Source: Pseudofabraea citricarpa (Eukaryota; Ascomycota; Leotiomycetes; Helotiales; Dermateaceae). From it: a DNA stretch of 64,000 nt. Below are positions 1 through 11,824 of this stretch, piece after piece. The first letter of the stretch is position 1; each line of letters begins with the position of its first letter. The position numbers and the translations under genes are program-made. The notes below the pieces were generated by a model. It was not told the origin of the DNA. It searched no databases and saw only the letters and a program-made list of their open reading frames with translations. Where the stretch lies: the NCBI GenBank assembly GCA_029641185.1, contig JAPWGK010000030.1:248001-312000 (forward strand), given 5' to 3'.

Positions 1-578
1 ATACCCGTAGAAAAAAAAAAGACGAAAAAAAGAAGAAAGACCGAGACAAGAGAGTTAGGGTTCTATGTCATGATTCATTAAGATAATCTCGAAAAAAAAA
101 AAAAAAAGAAAAGAAAAAGTGGCGACAGCTATCATGCAATGCATGCTATCCCAAGCAACGAGCAACGAGCAACCAAACCGCCAACCCACCACCCTAAAAG
201 CCCAAGTCACCCAAGTCACCCAAACGCCATCCCGTCCCTTCCCATCCCATCCCATCCCAAACCATCCATTCGCTCGCTCGCCTTCCCTTCCATCAAGAAA
301 AAAATCCATCCATATCTCATCAAAAAAATAATACCCAACTGACAAAAGCAAACTCCCAATTCGATCCAATACAGCTTTGTTGACCTTGCTCAGAGAAGAT
401 GATGGTCTAGGAAAGATTCCCACTCCCGCATCTGCTTTGATCCCACCATTCAAGAAGATCATCTAGAAGATCTTTCCATCCCCCGGCCCCGCCATTGAAG
501 ATGATGGAAGAGGTCTTTCAACGGCCGGTTCTACCACTGAAGGTGATTCGGCAGATCTTCCACCCCCGACCCCACCAC
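1..578. other. Intergenic: 3' flank with degenerate repeats
   Basis: No gene is supported here. The stretch holds a poly-A run (about 92-107), a short CCCAT tandem (about 236-257), and from about 400 onward imperfect copies of a segment related to the 3' end of the neighbouring Tcp11-family coding region. Confidence 0.5.
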
Positions 579-3560
579 TCAAGAAGACGGCCCAGGAGAA
601 CCTTCCCCTCCTGCATCTGCCTCGATCCGACCACTCAAGACCTCATACCAAGCACCATGACTCTCCCTATCCAAGCGACCAACCCTCTGAACCTCCTCCA
701 CCAGCCCGCCGACCTTCTGAACAAACTCCGGAAGTCCGAGCGTAGCGAGGCCCTCGCTGGCTGTCGAGGTAGCCTTGACCTTCTCTTTGGCCGTCGCGGC
801 TGCGAGCCGTCCCATCATATGACCTCTCAACCGAGTGAGGAGCAGTCTCATGACGGGATCCCTCAGTACGCCCTCTCCGCTTGCCAGCGAGAATGAGGCA
901 TTGACTATCCGTGTCACGAGATCGCGGATATGTGCTTTGGTTGCTGCCGGCATGCTGCGAGAGCTCTCCAATGCGGCTTGGATACCTTGCATGGCAGATT
1001 CAGCAGTCTTTGCATTCTCGAGAACCGAGAATACGCGGGTAGCTTCTGTCTTCCATTGGCTGCGCACATCACGTTTGAGTAGATTCTTGCTCTGGAGCAA
1101 TATCGCTCCTGTTGTGATGATCCGCAAGATATCAACTCTGATGCGAGTGATGCGCTTGGCATCCAGTTGAAGGGTTTCTGGAATCGGAGGAGTATCCGTA
1201 ACAGCTGTAAAAACATCCACCAGCATCTGCGCATAAATCTTGTCTGGAGTTGGTCTCGTCCTTGCTAAGCGGATCTGTTCAGGATCACGACGATCTGCTT
1301 CTGCAACGACCTTTGTTCTGGCTACCATCCATGCATTTTCTGTTGCGGACAGGTCGTTGTTGGTCTGTACCATGATATCAGAAAAGTGCTTTGTTTCATA
1401 AGTGATAGCATGCTTGATGAGCTCAGGAGCTGATTGTTGAAGCATGAAGTTGGCATAATCAAGTTGCATCAGATCGATGAACCCCATCAAGGCCTGTAGA
1501 CGGTCAACCACATCTCCATTCTGTAATCGCGTCTCCACAAGCTCTTTGACTTCGGCGTCCCTTAAAGGTGCGCACAGCCGTGGTAAGATGGATGCCATAA
1601 AAGAGAAGAACTTCTCGTACGAGAAGTTCCCATTGTGCAATTCTCGTGCTACCACTTCGGTATCCAAGGCTTCACTGACAAGTGTGTGCATGGAATTCCC
1701 TGCCTTTAGGAGGTGCTGTAATTTCCCCTTGACGTTGTCGGCCATGGCCAGAACCCATTCATCACTGTTCCCCGCAGCGACTTGCTGTCTCATGGAATCA
1801 AAAATCAACCGGCTGACCATAGCTCGCTGATCCATCTCGAGACAATCATCTGTCTCGATCCGGTATTCTCGGTTTATCGCAAGCTCGTGAACCACTGTCC
1901 GATTGTCAGGTAGTATAGAACGTACCGAGCGCAAATCGTCTGCATGAGAACGAGATGGTTCCCGCTGAGGGGTAGGAGGTGGCGTGAGAGTTTGTAGGTG
2001 AGATGCGACTGTGCTGTCAGATACCGCAAGATCAGACAGCGCAGGCGTCTCTGAAGATATAGACTCGGCCGCTCTGGGCCTTGAATCTCCCACAGGCTTC
2101 TTGGTTGTTCTTGACTTCCGTGCTTCTTTGATGGCATTTGTGATTAGACGTTTTCCTTGTGCTGCACCTGCAAGCCTCTTGATCCGCACCATCAGCTTGA
2201 GCTGATTCTCGCGAATGCCATCTCTGTAGGAATCCGTCACAGCCTCTTCAGTGCTATCCTTGACAGTCTGCCAGATAGAATCTAGCTCTACGAATTGCAA
2301 AACCATCATATCGATGAGAGTGCTGGAATCACGGGCTTTCCAGGCAATGAACGCATTGAAGAATGTCGCATATGCTTCAGAGAGTGTAGATAACTGCGCC
2401 GGCGGTGGTGTGTAGTTGTTTGCAGCATTCAATCGTGACAAGACATTCTCAAAAGAGATCAAAAGATCTCGTGCCTTGGCGACAAGATCCTGTAACTGTG
2501 GATTAGCCAAATCATCTCGGTGCATAAGGGCCGATACTCCCACCTGCTCCTGATCTCCATTGTCGCCTTTACTACTGAGCACTTGGGTAGGATGGCCGAG
2601 GATCAGGAAAGCAGAAAGGAAGGTCCGTACGGCTGTCATCTCATTGACAGATCCGCTCTCTCCTTCTTTCAGCCCGCATATCCTGAGAATCTGAGCCGTG
2701 CCCACCAGCACCCTTTCTTGCGCTAGCAACTCTACCACAGAGTCAAAAGAAGTCTCTCTAACGCCATCAATGGTAAGACCGAGGTCGGAAAAGTTCTTGA
2801 GGATGCGCCAACGTCTGTGTACCCTCCATTTCTGTTGGATCCTGGAAGCGGCAGCTGCCTCACTCAGAGTCTCTCTCACATCAGACATCGGTGTGGGGCT
2901 CTTCCTGAGCTGACTGACAGAACGCCCCCTCTTGCCGTTTTGCCTACTTAGGATCTCTCCTCTCCTCTTCTCTGCCTCTGCAAGCTTCTCTTCCATTTCA
3001 CGTCTTAACTTCTTGCCCTCGGCCTCTCGCTTCTCTTTCATGCTCTCAGCTATCCCTTTAGCCCGTTTGACCTCCTCTGCACAGTTCGCCACTATCTCAG
3101 CAAGATTCTTCTCTCGTGCCTGCTGTGCTGCCAACGCCCTCTCTTCTGAATTGGTAGTACTTCTAGGGGCAGCCTTCGCGAGAGCTGCTCTCAACCGCAC
3201 CTTCTCTGCATGTGCCGCGCGATCAGCCAGCCTCGCTTTCCGGTCCTCGATTATCGAAGCCCGACGTAAGTGCTGTGCGATGTAATTGCTCTGCGGCCCA
3301 CCATGGCGGCTCGACACATGTGATTGATGGGAGTGGGCGGAAGAGATCGAGTTGCGACGGGAGGAAGCAGCAGAGGACTTGCGGCGATTGTTGGTCGGTC
3401 TGTAGAAACGGGCTGCGATGCGCGGTGGAGGGGTATGTATGCGTGCTTCGTTCTCTTCGGTGATGAGGTCTAGATCAACGTTCTCTGGAATATCGGCCGG
3501 CCCAGTCGACTCGACCAGATTGCGATCCGGATCGCTGAGATCCTCCGAGGCTCGTCGCAT
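579..3560 (-). CDS. Tcp11-domain (SOK1-like) protein with IQ motif
   Basis: A single exon encodes about 993 residues. The start is the ATG at 3560; the open frame extends 28 codons further upstream but without another ATG. The N-terminus is basic and Ser/Arg-rich. Roughly residues 75-200 form a Lys/Glu/Arg-rich coiled coil, followed by an IQ-type calmodulin-binding motif (SRIQQKWRVHRRWRI, about 239-253). The rest is the long helical T-complex-11 domain. Yeast SOK1, a suppressor of cAMP-dependent kinase defects, belongs to this family, so a role in cAMP/PKA-linked signalling is a family-based inference. The last coding bases lie in a degenerate repeat that continues beyond the stop. Family assignment is confident; the biochemical role is not. 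Confidence 0.85.
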   Translation of the reverse strand: MRRASEDLSDPDRNLVESTGPADIPENVDLDLITEENEARIHTPPPRIAARFYRPTNNRRKSSAASSRRNSISSAHSHQSHVSSRHGGPQSNYIAQHLRRASIIEDRKARLADRAAHAEKVRLRAALAKAAPRSTTNSEERALAAQQAREKNLAEIVANCAEEVKRAKGIAESMKEKREAEGKKLRREMEEKLAEAEKRRGEILSRQNGKRGRSVSQLRKSPTPMSDVRETLSEAAAASRIQQKWRVHRRWRILKNFSDLGLTIDGVRETSFDSVVELLAQERVLVGTAQILRICGLKEGESGSVNEMTAVRTFLSAFLILGHPTQVLSSKGDNGDQEQVGVSALMHRDDLANPQLQDLVAKARDLLISFENVLSRLNAANNYTPPPAQLSTLSEAYATFFNAFIAWKARDSSTLIDMMVLQFVELDSIWQTVKDSTEEAVTDSYRDGIRENQLKLMVRIKRLAGAAQGKRLITNAIKEARKSRTTKKPVGDSRPRAAESISSETPALSDLAVSDSTVASHLQTLTPPPTPQREPSRSHADDLRSVRSILPDNRTVVHELAINREYRIETDDCLEMDQRAMVSRLIFDSMRQQVAAGNSDEWVLAMADNVKGKLQHLLKAGNSMHTLVSEALDTEVVARELHNGNFSYEKFFSFMASILPRLCAPLRDAEVKELVETRLQNGDVVDRLQALMGFIDLMQLDYANFMLQQSAPELIKHAITYETKHFSDIMVQTNNDLSATENAWMVARTKVVAEADRRDPEQIRLARTRPTPDKIYAQMLVDVFTAVTDTPPIPETLQLDAKRITRIRVDILRIITTGAILLQSKNLLKRDVRSQWKTEATRVFSVLENAKTAESAMQGIQAALESSRSMPAATKAHIRDLVTRIVNASFSLASGEGVLRDPVMRLLLTRLRGHMMGRLAAATAKEKVKATSTASEGLATLGLPEFVQKVGGLVEEVQRVGRLDRESHGAWYEVLSGRIEADAGGEGSPGPSS

Positions 3561-4953
3561 CTTGAATGATGGAGTATTCTTTGTGAGGAGGAGGGGGATG
3601 GCGGGGTACGTCAACGATAAAGAGCTTGCGTGCTTTGTTGACAATCAAGGCGGGTTCGGTTGTTCAGTGAGGATTGCGTCAGGATGATGCGAAGTGAAGT
3701 CGAAAAGAGAACAGGGACGTTTTCGTTTGCAGAATTGAAGTATTATGAATGAGGGTAAATTGCGACACACGCTGCAACGCAAACAGACAAGAGAGTCGAG
3801 GTGAAGATTGTACAAGAAAGGAAGGGGGGTGGAAATTGGGGAGGTTGGTGTATGAAGGTGTGCGTGTGGGTGTGAGTGAGCGAAGGTGAGTCTGACCTCG
3901 ACCTGGGACTTGGGAGTCCGGTGATAGTTGGGTAATGAGGCTGGTTTCCGTGGCTTCGCTTGTCTGCTTAGGCCGCTTACAGAGCACGGCAATAATAGCA
4001 AGAGAGGGCAAAGCAGAATGTAGGGTCGCAATGGAAGGGGTTAGAAGCCAATGGGGGATTTCGAGCAGCTTTTATTTGAAATGTCCAAAGTCGACGTCCA
4101 AGTCCAAGTCACCACCAAGCAGCTCTGTCGAGGATGGAGATACGTATGTCGCTGTCTGTATCATGGCTGTGTATCAGGTGTCACGGCGTGTCTTATCATT
4201 ATTCTCAAACGCCTCCAAGCACGAAGCTGACGTCGTGATCAACCATGTGGGCCTGACCGCCTTCCATTTGCAGTCTGATGCCATTCCAGAACAGTGACGG
4301 CTTCGAGATCTTCCACCGCCGACGATCTGTTAAGCGCACGAGAGCTGTGAAGCGCGCCTTTTATCGTTCGTGTTTCCTTAGCACGGGCGTGAGACGGGTC
4401 GCTGGCCTGGTGCTGGGCTGGGGATCGCAACACAAGGCGAGCGTGTGCTACTGCTACGGTACCGGTACCACAATCGCATTGTGCAACGGAATGTGAACAA
4501 GGTTTTCTTCTTTACACACTACACTACACTTCACTTCACTTCACGTTCACGCGAAACAATCGACTTGTCCAAGCGGATAACCTCGACCTCGAGTTAGTTG
4601 ATGCTCAAGAACTGCTTTTATTTACAAGAATGAAGAACGAATGCAGCATTTGAAGAATCAGACAGGTAGGCATAAGCTTTCGTACAGATTGTTTATCCTG
4701 ATGTACAGAAGAAAAAAAGGGATCCGATCGCGCGTGTATTTCCCTTGGAAAACAACCCTCCCTTTTCCCCCATCTTATCTGAACTCCGTCCCATACCAGC
4801 TGGTGATGCATCGCAATGATCGGCGCACACAAAAAAAAGTTTCCCAAAAGATCCCACCAAAAAATGTCAACAAAAGAAGTCTAAATGTCAAGAAAAGAAA
4901 ATTGCTCCATCATGATTCTTCCCTTTGGGATCGAGAACCGTTGAGTGGACCGT
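3561..4953. other. Intergenic: promoter side of Tcp11 gene
   Basis: No coding region is supported. It presumably contains the Tcp11-gene promoter and the 3' flank of the secreted-protein gene. A short CACTA/CTTCA tandem lies near 4514-4545. Confidence 0.4.
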
Positions 4954-6228
4954 TTAGTATCCGGTTGGCGAGGCAGTCTTGGTGACAAAGCCAGTTGGGA
5001 AGACGCTGGCGCACTTGGACTTGGTGGATGCGGCGGCAACGGTTCCATTTCCGTATGGGGCGCCAGTTGGCTCAGCTACGGGTTGGACGGTCACAGAGCT
5101 GTAGATGACAACGGGTGCGCTGGAGGCAGCGGCAGCCGAATCATCAGAAGCAGCCCCTGATGCAGCAACAACCTGCTCGTTTCCAGCAGCTCCAGATGGG
5201 GCAGCGGTAGCAGAAGCGTACTGTGTTTTGTTAGTCATGATACACGAGAAGAGGCTCAAGATGACTTACGATGGTGACGGTGGAAAGAGCAACAGTCTCA
5301 GTGACGGTAACTGGGGCACAGCTGGCAGCAGCTCCAGATCCGGAGCCGGATCCTGAACCAGATCCGGAACCAGATCCAGTTCCAGTGGGGACGGACTCTG
5401 GGCTGAGGTCGCTGGCAGCTCCAGTGGAGGCAGACTTGATGGTGACAGTGTTGGTACGGGTGGAGGTTCCAGTGAGAGTGGTGGTTGGCTCAGAGGAGTC
5501 GCTTCCCTCAGGGCTGGCCTCAGATGCAACTGGGACAGCGGTGACGTAGGAAGTCTGATATCGAGGTTAGTTCAGATTCACAAATACGATTGGAATTCTA
5601 CTTACGAAGTAGGCGGTAGCGGTAGAGGTGTGTTGGATGGTGGTGGTGACAACAGTGGTTGAAGATCCCGTTCCGAGAGTGTAAACGAGAGTGCTGTTGG
5701 TTACGAACTCTTCTCCTGGAGCACCGACAACTGGGGTGGTTACAGCGCCGCTGCTGCCAGTGGAGAGAGGAACGAAAGCACCGGTGGAGAGAGGAGCACT
5801 TGGGGCGGTGGTGGAAGCTGGGACAGCTCCAACGCTGGAGCCAGCTGCCGAAGCAGATGCTGAGACGGAGGAGACGATGGAAGAGCTAATGGCATCGGCC
5901 TCAGTAACTGGGCAGATGGTCTGGTACATGTTAGCAAGCAGCTTCCACCCAAGTTGGCATATCCTCTTACGGTAGTGATGGGGATGGTCTCGGTAACCAC
6001 GGCCAAGCTGGTGGACTCGTTGGCACGAGCTGGGCAGTCAGTGATGGTCGCGGCACAGCTGGTGACGGTGTGGACCTGGGTGGCATAGACGGTCAAGGTG
6101 GTGGACTGGGGGAGAGAAGCAGTTCCGGTGCCGTTGAACTGGCGGCGGTGGTGGAAGTGGGCATGCTCGGGGTGGGCGACAGCCAAGCCAGCGAAGAAGG
6201 CGGCTACGGTGAGGGTGGTGAACTGCAT
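4954..6228 (-). CDS. Secreted Ser/Thr/Ala-rich protein
   Basis: Four exons (6228-5971, 5920-5606, 5554-5270, 5220-4954) are joined by three GT-AG introns of 49-51 bp, all phase 0, giving 374 residues. The N-terminus (MQFTTLTVAAFFAGLAVAH) is a clear signal peptide. The mature chain is rich in Thr, Ser, Ala, Val and Gly and has repeated T-V-T/T-T-T stretches typical of O-glycosylated fungal wall or matrix proteins. Exon 3 contains a run of alternating Gly and Ser. There is no hydrophobic C-terminal tail, so a GPI anchor is unlikely. I do not recognise a catalytic domain. Secreted or wall-associated mannoprotein is the best description. Confidence 0.8.
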
Positions 6229-7879
6229 TTTGATAGTGGGATTTGGTGTTGGGTGATGAGGTTGATGGGTATATTCTGCTCGGGTTGCGATTTCAAATCC
6301 AAGCACTCAATGCTGCCTTGCCAAAAGGTTAAATGACTGTTCGTGAGATCGTTGATGTGTGGATATATGTGGTTGGGGAGATCGTGATATATTTGCAGCT
6401 GAAATGAGCGAAAGTCGATTCCGCTAGAGGTTGGTACTCTGGTAATGAATGACGGGAAGTTGGGAAGGTGAGAATAGGAACTCTGAGCGAGGCAAAAACG
6501 ACTGAAAAGACTGTGGTGGTCAAGGTGAGCTTGGTGAGGAGAGAAAGAAAAGAAGGTCGAGAACAAGTGGGAGGAGGGCCTACAAAAGGACAAACTCAGG
6601 TGCAGGGGAGGATGGGTTGCATGGAGCCATCCATGGACAGCAATACCATGGCCAAGTCTTCCAAGGCTGTCTTTCCGTGCAACGTCCAGGATAGGCTTTG
6701 GGATGGGATGGGATGGGATGGGGCCACGGTCCCTCGCCATGCTGGAAGCACTGGAAGCAAGCGCTGCAGGTACAGGCACAAGGCACAGGTACAGCAGAGG
6801 AGGGGAGAGGAGGCAAAGTGTGATTCTTTTAATTTGTTAGGGGGCTCGCTTAGGGGGGCCAGTGGGGACATGACAGGTCCTCCAGCGCCCGCATGGGGCT
6901 GTGATTGGCGCACGTCGCCCCGGCTGGTCTGTGGATCGACAGGCACAGGCACAGACAGGGACAGGCACAGGCAGGCGCAGAAAGTTGTCGTTTCGAAACG
7001 TCCGAAGGCGCTTCAATGCCTCGTCGACCCCCCCTGAAATAGCTCAATCAGGTGAGCAGAAGTCGCAATCCCCCCGATGTAGTAACTGACAGTCTTGATG
7101 TTGCTGCTGTGTGACGACTCACCACTGAAGGATGCACCCGTTGGCAGGCACGAGAAGGCCATGTACTGTACTTGGTCTCCCGAGGATCATTAGAGTGTGC
7201 GCACGCAATATTGATTATTGAAAGGATGAATCAACTTCTTGTTTCCTTCTCCTCCTACGTATGTCTTGCTTGCGAATCGCAATAATAGCAATATCACGCA
7301 CTCCAGCTCCAGCCCCAGGCCCCCCCCCCCCAGCCCCTCCTCACGGCCTCATCTCTCTCGCTCCTGACCCCTGAACAAGAGATGATCGCCGATAGGGAAG
7401 CCGAGATGCACCAGACCAGGGCCTCTCCAGTCATAATTTCGGAGCCAAGAGGAGATCAAGATTGTTTAGATTTGAAGGCCAACATCTCGCGGGCATTTTG
7501 ACTTTGTTGCCAATTTACAATCTTTGTAAACTGGAGCTCTCATCTCATCCAAGTCATCTTATCTCGGGCTGGGTATCGTGAGACTGTGAGACCGCAAGAC
7601 CGTGAGAGCTGAGCCGGGAGCAAGTCTGGAAGCGCGACACTCTGCCACCGCCTTTGTTGTCGGAGATGGGATGAAGGGAGCGTCCAGAGGTGCATTCGAC
7701 CCGTTTCACGAACCTCTGCTTCCCACTGTTCCCCGTCTCCCCTCCCAGCGTCCCAGCGCCAAACTTCAGGGAACTTGGTGACTGCCGAACCCCATCAGAG
7801 GCCCCTCTTCTCTCTCTCCCTGACTTTGACTTTATGCTGCCGCCGAGTCATCTCACCACATGAACTCCGCACACAACTG

Positions 7880-7910
<31 letters not shown>

Positions 7911-9092
7911 TAGGACCACGACCCACGAGAGATTCGCGATCTCCTTTGCTCTTCTCGTGCTCCACTCCTCGGCCCACCTTCACCTGTGGCCTTCCAAGTT
8001 CCGACGTGGTCCGGAAGCCTGAGAGAAGACCTAGCACAAAAAAATAATATATTTTTCATTACCACCCCTTTACCGACGCCCTGTGAGTGGACGTCGATAA
8101 TGAGCCCTACCAGGACACTTTCGACCCTCGTAAGCCCTCCGCGTCAGATAGACCAGCGATACGAAGGTTGTGATAAGCCGCCACCGTGGTCGTTGCTGTA
8201 CGGTGTGAAGCTGTCATGATTAGCTTTCGTCCCCCCGGAGATATCAGTGTTTGATCACCTTTCCCGTTCATCTCATCAACTTTATGCATTCTGGTGATTC
8301 GCTCGAGCCGCCGCCGCTGAGTGGTTCGTCTGGTCTCGTTTTTGCTTTGGTCTCCTCCCAAGACCAGCGTCGTCAAACAGCCGCACGTCGCTCTGTCGCT
8401 CTCCAGCAGATGCGACCTCTATTCGAACGACGGGCCGTTTCAATTAACCCTCGCCATGAGGTCATTCCGAGCAAACGGCGAGGCTTAGACTTGACTTTTA
8501 GGGGGATTATCTTGCTTGCTTCTTGGCCTGTTCTTGCATCGCTCGGGAGTCTGCACACCATTTCCATCACGTGAGCAGACACGTCACATCTCAAGTGATT
8601 GATTGTGCATCGCATCTGGAAGTCTATCGACGATAACTCTTCTTGGCTAATGTGGTTCAGATGATGAATTCAGAATCCAAGATTGCTACTCTCAGCCTTC
8701 AGTGAGGGAAGAGTATCTGCCGCAATCTCTGCCTCTCAACCAGAGCCCCTTTTCTTGTGATTAGTCTGGAACTTCCAAGAGTTTGAGCATTTTCAGCTTT
8801 CGTACTCCGTATCTACACGTCACAGTCATTACTTTGCAAGTTTCGTTTTCGCACGCAAAAGATGGAGAAGGTTAGGTACCGAATTTGCGGAGTCGCTTAT
8901 TATTCTACGATATGCCAGAGTTGCTATTGAAACGGCGTCAAGCGATAATGCTTGCAGCAGGTAGTTTGTACCAAACATATCCTCCGAGAAAACAATGCTT
9001 GCCCTCCAAGGGAAAGGGAGAGAGCCAGAAATCTGCCCTGCTGTAATTATTCAAAACCAAACTCTGTCAAACAACTCAGCCTCTCGCCATGC
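6229..9092. other. Long low-complexity intergenic region
   Basis: Almost 2.9 kb without a credible gene. It contains simple-sequence tracts: a GGGAT tandem at about 6699-6723, a CAGGCA/CAGGGA tandem at about 6938-6978, a C run at 7318-7331 and a CCACGA tandem at about 7880-7920. Open frames here are short and repeat-driven. Confidence 0.5.
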
Positions 9093-9986
9093 TCACATAG
9101 AACGGTACGATCGAGGCCTCCAAGAAGGATCGCGCTCGCTCGACGTCCCCTCCCAGCTCGTCCGCCGCCGCCGTCCTCTCGGACTTCTCGGAATCTCCTT
9201 GACGAATCCGTCCGGCTTCTCCCACTGCGTCACGCCCGTCAAGACGTTCCGATAGAAGTTCCTTCCCGTCGGCGTCAGCTCCTCAACCCAGCAATCCCGT
9301 AGGGGGTTCGAAAACAGCTGAGGGATCGATATCCGAGCCATGTCCTCTAAGCTGAGAGCCTCTCCTTGCTGATGCTGGCTCTGGCTCTGTATTTGAGGCA
9401 GAGGAGGTGTACGCGCCGCATAGTGAGTCTCGTTCGGTGGAGCGCGAGTGTCAAGTTGATTCGGAGTCGACCAGTGTTGAGATTCCACCGCCTGGACATC
9501 TGCTGTTCTGATCCGGTTCGAGAGTGCCTCCAGAGCCCGAAGCAGCTTCTCCTCCACGGTCGACAAGTGTCTCCCCATCTCTCGAAATCCTGGCGACTCC
9601 TTTCCTGACTGGTTTCTGTCTCTTTGATGTTGACGATGCTGACGATGCTGCTGGTTCTGGTACCGAGACGCGATGCCCAACATCTTGGATTTCAACTCTT
9701 CCTTCAGCGTCTGGGTACAGCCATCGAGCTCTCTAAGTGCTTCTTCATCACCTGCTAGAAACCACGGCCCGTCTCGCTGTGCTAGCGCTGCAAACCGCTC
9801 CTGGATCTTCTTGTTGATATCCGGGAGACTGGCTTCCAGCTGGTCCAGGTGCGTATGCGAGGTCCCCACATCTCGCCTCTGGCGGATCGCCATGCATAGC
9901 TCGTGGCAGTCGTGGAGTTCGTGGACGAGCTCAGCGAATTTGAGATTCAAGGCTCCGGGGATTGGTGGGGGTTGAGCCGGTGACAT
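9093..9986 (-). CDS. WW-domain protein
   Basis: A single exon of 297 residues with ATG at 9986. The N-terminal 110 residues look helical. A Gln/His/Arg-rich low-complexity segment (about 110-125) and a helical segment (about 140-165) follow, then a WW domain at about 233-258 with both signature tryptophans (W233, W255) and the conserved NFYRN core. The C-terminus is Arg/Ser-rich. WW domains bind proline-rich ligands, so an adaptor role is likely; the partner cannot be inferred. Confidence 0.8.
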   Translation of the reverse strand: MSPAQPPPIPGALNLKFAELVHELHDCHELCMAIRQRRDVGTSHTHLDQLEASLPDINKKIQERFAALAQRDGPWFLAGDEEALRELDGCTQTLKEELKSKMLGIASRYQNQQHRQHRQHQRDRNQSGKESPGFREMGRHLSTVEEKLLRALEALSNRIRTADVQAVESQHWSTPNQLDTRAPPNETHYAARTPPLPQIQSQSQHQQGEALSLEDMARISIPQLFSNPLRDCWVEELTPTGRNFYRNVLTGVTQWEKPDGFVKEIPRSPRGRRRRTSWEGTSSERDPSWRPRSYRSM

Positions 9987-10829
9987 GTTGAGTTGCTATC
10001 TGCTCGCAAGAGGTAGAGGGATCTTTGCTAAGCAACGCGCTCTCGCCGTATCTTGTCTTTGTCTTTGTTGTGCTGTGGAAAGCGTGAATTTTCTGGCTGA
10101 GATTTACTTGTTTTGTCTTTTTGTTTTTTTGTTTCCTCCTCCTGGGGGTGTTGGGGTTTTTATCCTCTCTGCCTCAAGTTTGCCCGCCTGCCTGCCCGCT
10201 CATCGTCTGATAGTCATTGTGAAGGAATCACTGCACTGCACTGCACTGCATGCGCTCTTGCCATCCCTTTGCTTTGTCTTTGTCGTTGTCGTTGTCGTTG
10301 TTTTCGTGACATTCCCTGCTTAGGAATCATTCAACATTGGAATGACTGAGAAATCGCGAAGCAAACTGAATGTGCACCTGTGAATCATCCATCTCTCGCT
10401 AGATACCTCTTTACGTGCGTGTATGCATGTGTGCATGTATGTATGTGTACGTGCCGAGCTACATAGGTATTCTATGCTACTACACAAAGGTACCTACCCG
10501 CCACAAAGAAAAAGAAAAAAGAAAACGGGGTAAATATCCAGCGGAGTCGGGAGCGCTAATACAATCCTGCACGGATTCATCAACAACCAAGCAGACCCCA
10601 CATGCTTCTTCGTGGTATCAAATCCGCTCTTTTTTCTTTTTCTTTTCTTTCCCCCGACCTCCCTCTCACACGCACTCTCTTTTTCCCTCTCCGCCTAGAA
10701 AAAGAACGAGAAGATAGATAGATAGATGGTGCAGATGACAGACAACAGAAGCCTGGTCTGGCAACAGATAGCATGAAACATGAAAGAAGAGAAGAAGAGA
10801 AGAAGAGAAGTGAGTATCGGCCGTGGGTC
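9987..10829. other. Intergenic: low-complexity promoter region
   Basis: No gene is supported. It includes a CACTG tandem near 10229, a GTCGTT tandem near 10281-10300, pyrimidine-rich tracts and a GATA tandem at about 10713-10727. Confidence 0.4.
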
Positions 10830-11630
10830 ATCTAAGCGCCGAATCTGCTCTGACAGAATAAATGCCCTGCCTGCCTGATAATGAGAGCAAGGTTAGCAAC
10901 GAAACAGAAGTATGGCTGGAATACATCTATGCGTGTAAGCAAGACAAAGTTGAAGTGCCGTCGTGGAGTTATTCTGTGGGTGTTCGCGGAATTGTATAGC
11001 CGGTGCCGAATTTGATTGAGGATAAATGGCTGGTAATAGGGGGATACCTGATAACAAGAGTAAAGTTGACAATGAAACAAATGCATGACTGAATATGTAG
11101 GTAGGTGCGTGAGGAAGACAAGTGCTTTGTGACAGGATGTATTCGCGGAATTGTATAGCCGGCGCCGAATCTGATTGAGGATACCTCCTAACAACAGGAG
11201 TCAAGTTAGCGACAAGAGCAAGATTGACAGCGAAATAAAAGCATGACTGAATGTATTTGTGAGGAAGACAAGCGGTATAAAGTTATACTCCGCCTTATAT
11301 GCGGGCGTGGGTGACAGGATAAGTAGCTTCTCTAGCCTATAGGTAGATATTCGCTGAATTATATAGCCGGTGCCGAACCTGACTGAGAATACGATAGAGA
11401 ACACCTGATAACAAGAGTAAAGTTGACAACGAAACAGGAATATCACTAGAATATATGTGTAAGGAAGATAACTGGCGCAAAGTTGCGCGCCGCCGTGCGT
11501 GTCTGACAGGATTGAGAAGTCAGCCAGCCGCGACCTCTTTCTTCTTTGTAAGATTGTGACTCCTCCCCTGAGTTTATTATGCTGTGGGTGATTGTTCGCG
11601 GAATTGTATGGCCGGAGCCGGGTTTATATA
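10830..11630. repeat. Degenerate minisatellite-like repeat array
   Basis: A core resembling TTCGCGGAATTGTATAGCCG followed by GTGCCGAAT-TGATTGAGGATA recurs at about 10983, 11152, 11350 and 11595. A fragment (GCCGAATCTG) lies near 10841. Between cores, a second shared segment recurs: a CTGATAACAAGAGTAAAGTTGACA-like block followed by a GACTGAATATGTA-like block. Spacing grows from about 170 to about 245 bp, so the units are unequal and diverged. No open frame or terminal inverted repeat explains it. It could be an old minisatellite or nested copies of a short non-coding element. Confidence 0.7.
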
Positions 11631-11824
11631 GGCATTTATGTTTCTAGCACACGACAGACATGACATGACATGACATGACAATCTCGCATGGTATATACAA
11701 AAACCTCAGCTCGCCTAATTCCGCTCGAGAAAATGAAGGCAAGCAAAGCTTTTCTCCTCCAACCCCTCGTCCAACTATCTACAAGAAAGAAAGAAAGATG
11801 AAAGGAAAACCCTCTCTTCACTAC

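Noticed and set aside
1611..1630. GAACTTCTCGTACGAGAAGTTC palindrome
   Set aside because: It is within the Tcp11 coding region and most likely a by-product of codon choice in a helical segment, although it is a striking 22-bp dyad.
6699..6723. GGGAT tandem as a telomere-like sequence
   Set aside because: Short, internal, and not the TTAGGG fungal telomere repeat; it is a simple microsatellite.
10830..11630. CRISPR-like spaced repeats
   Set aside because: The units are long, diverged and unequally spaced, and the genome is eukaryotic.
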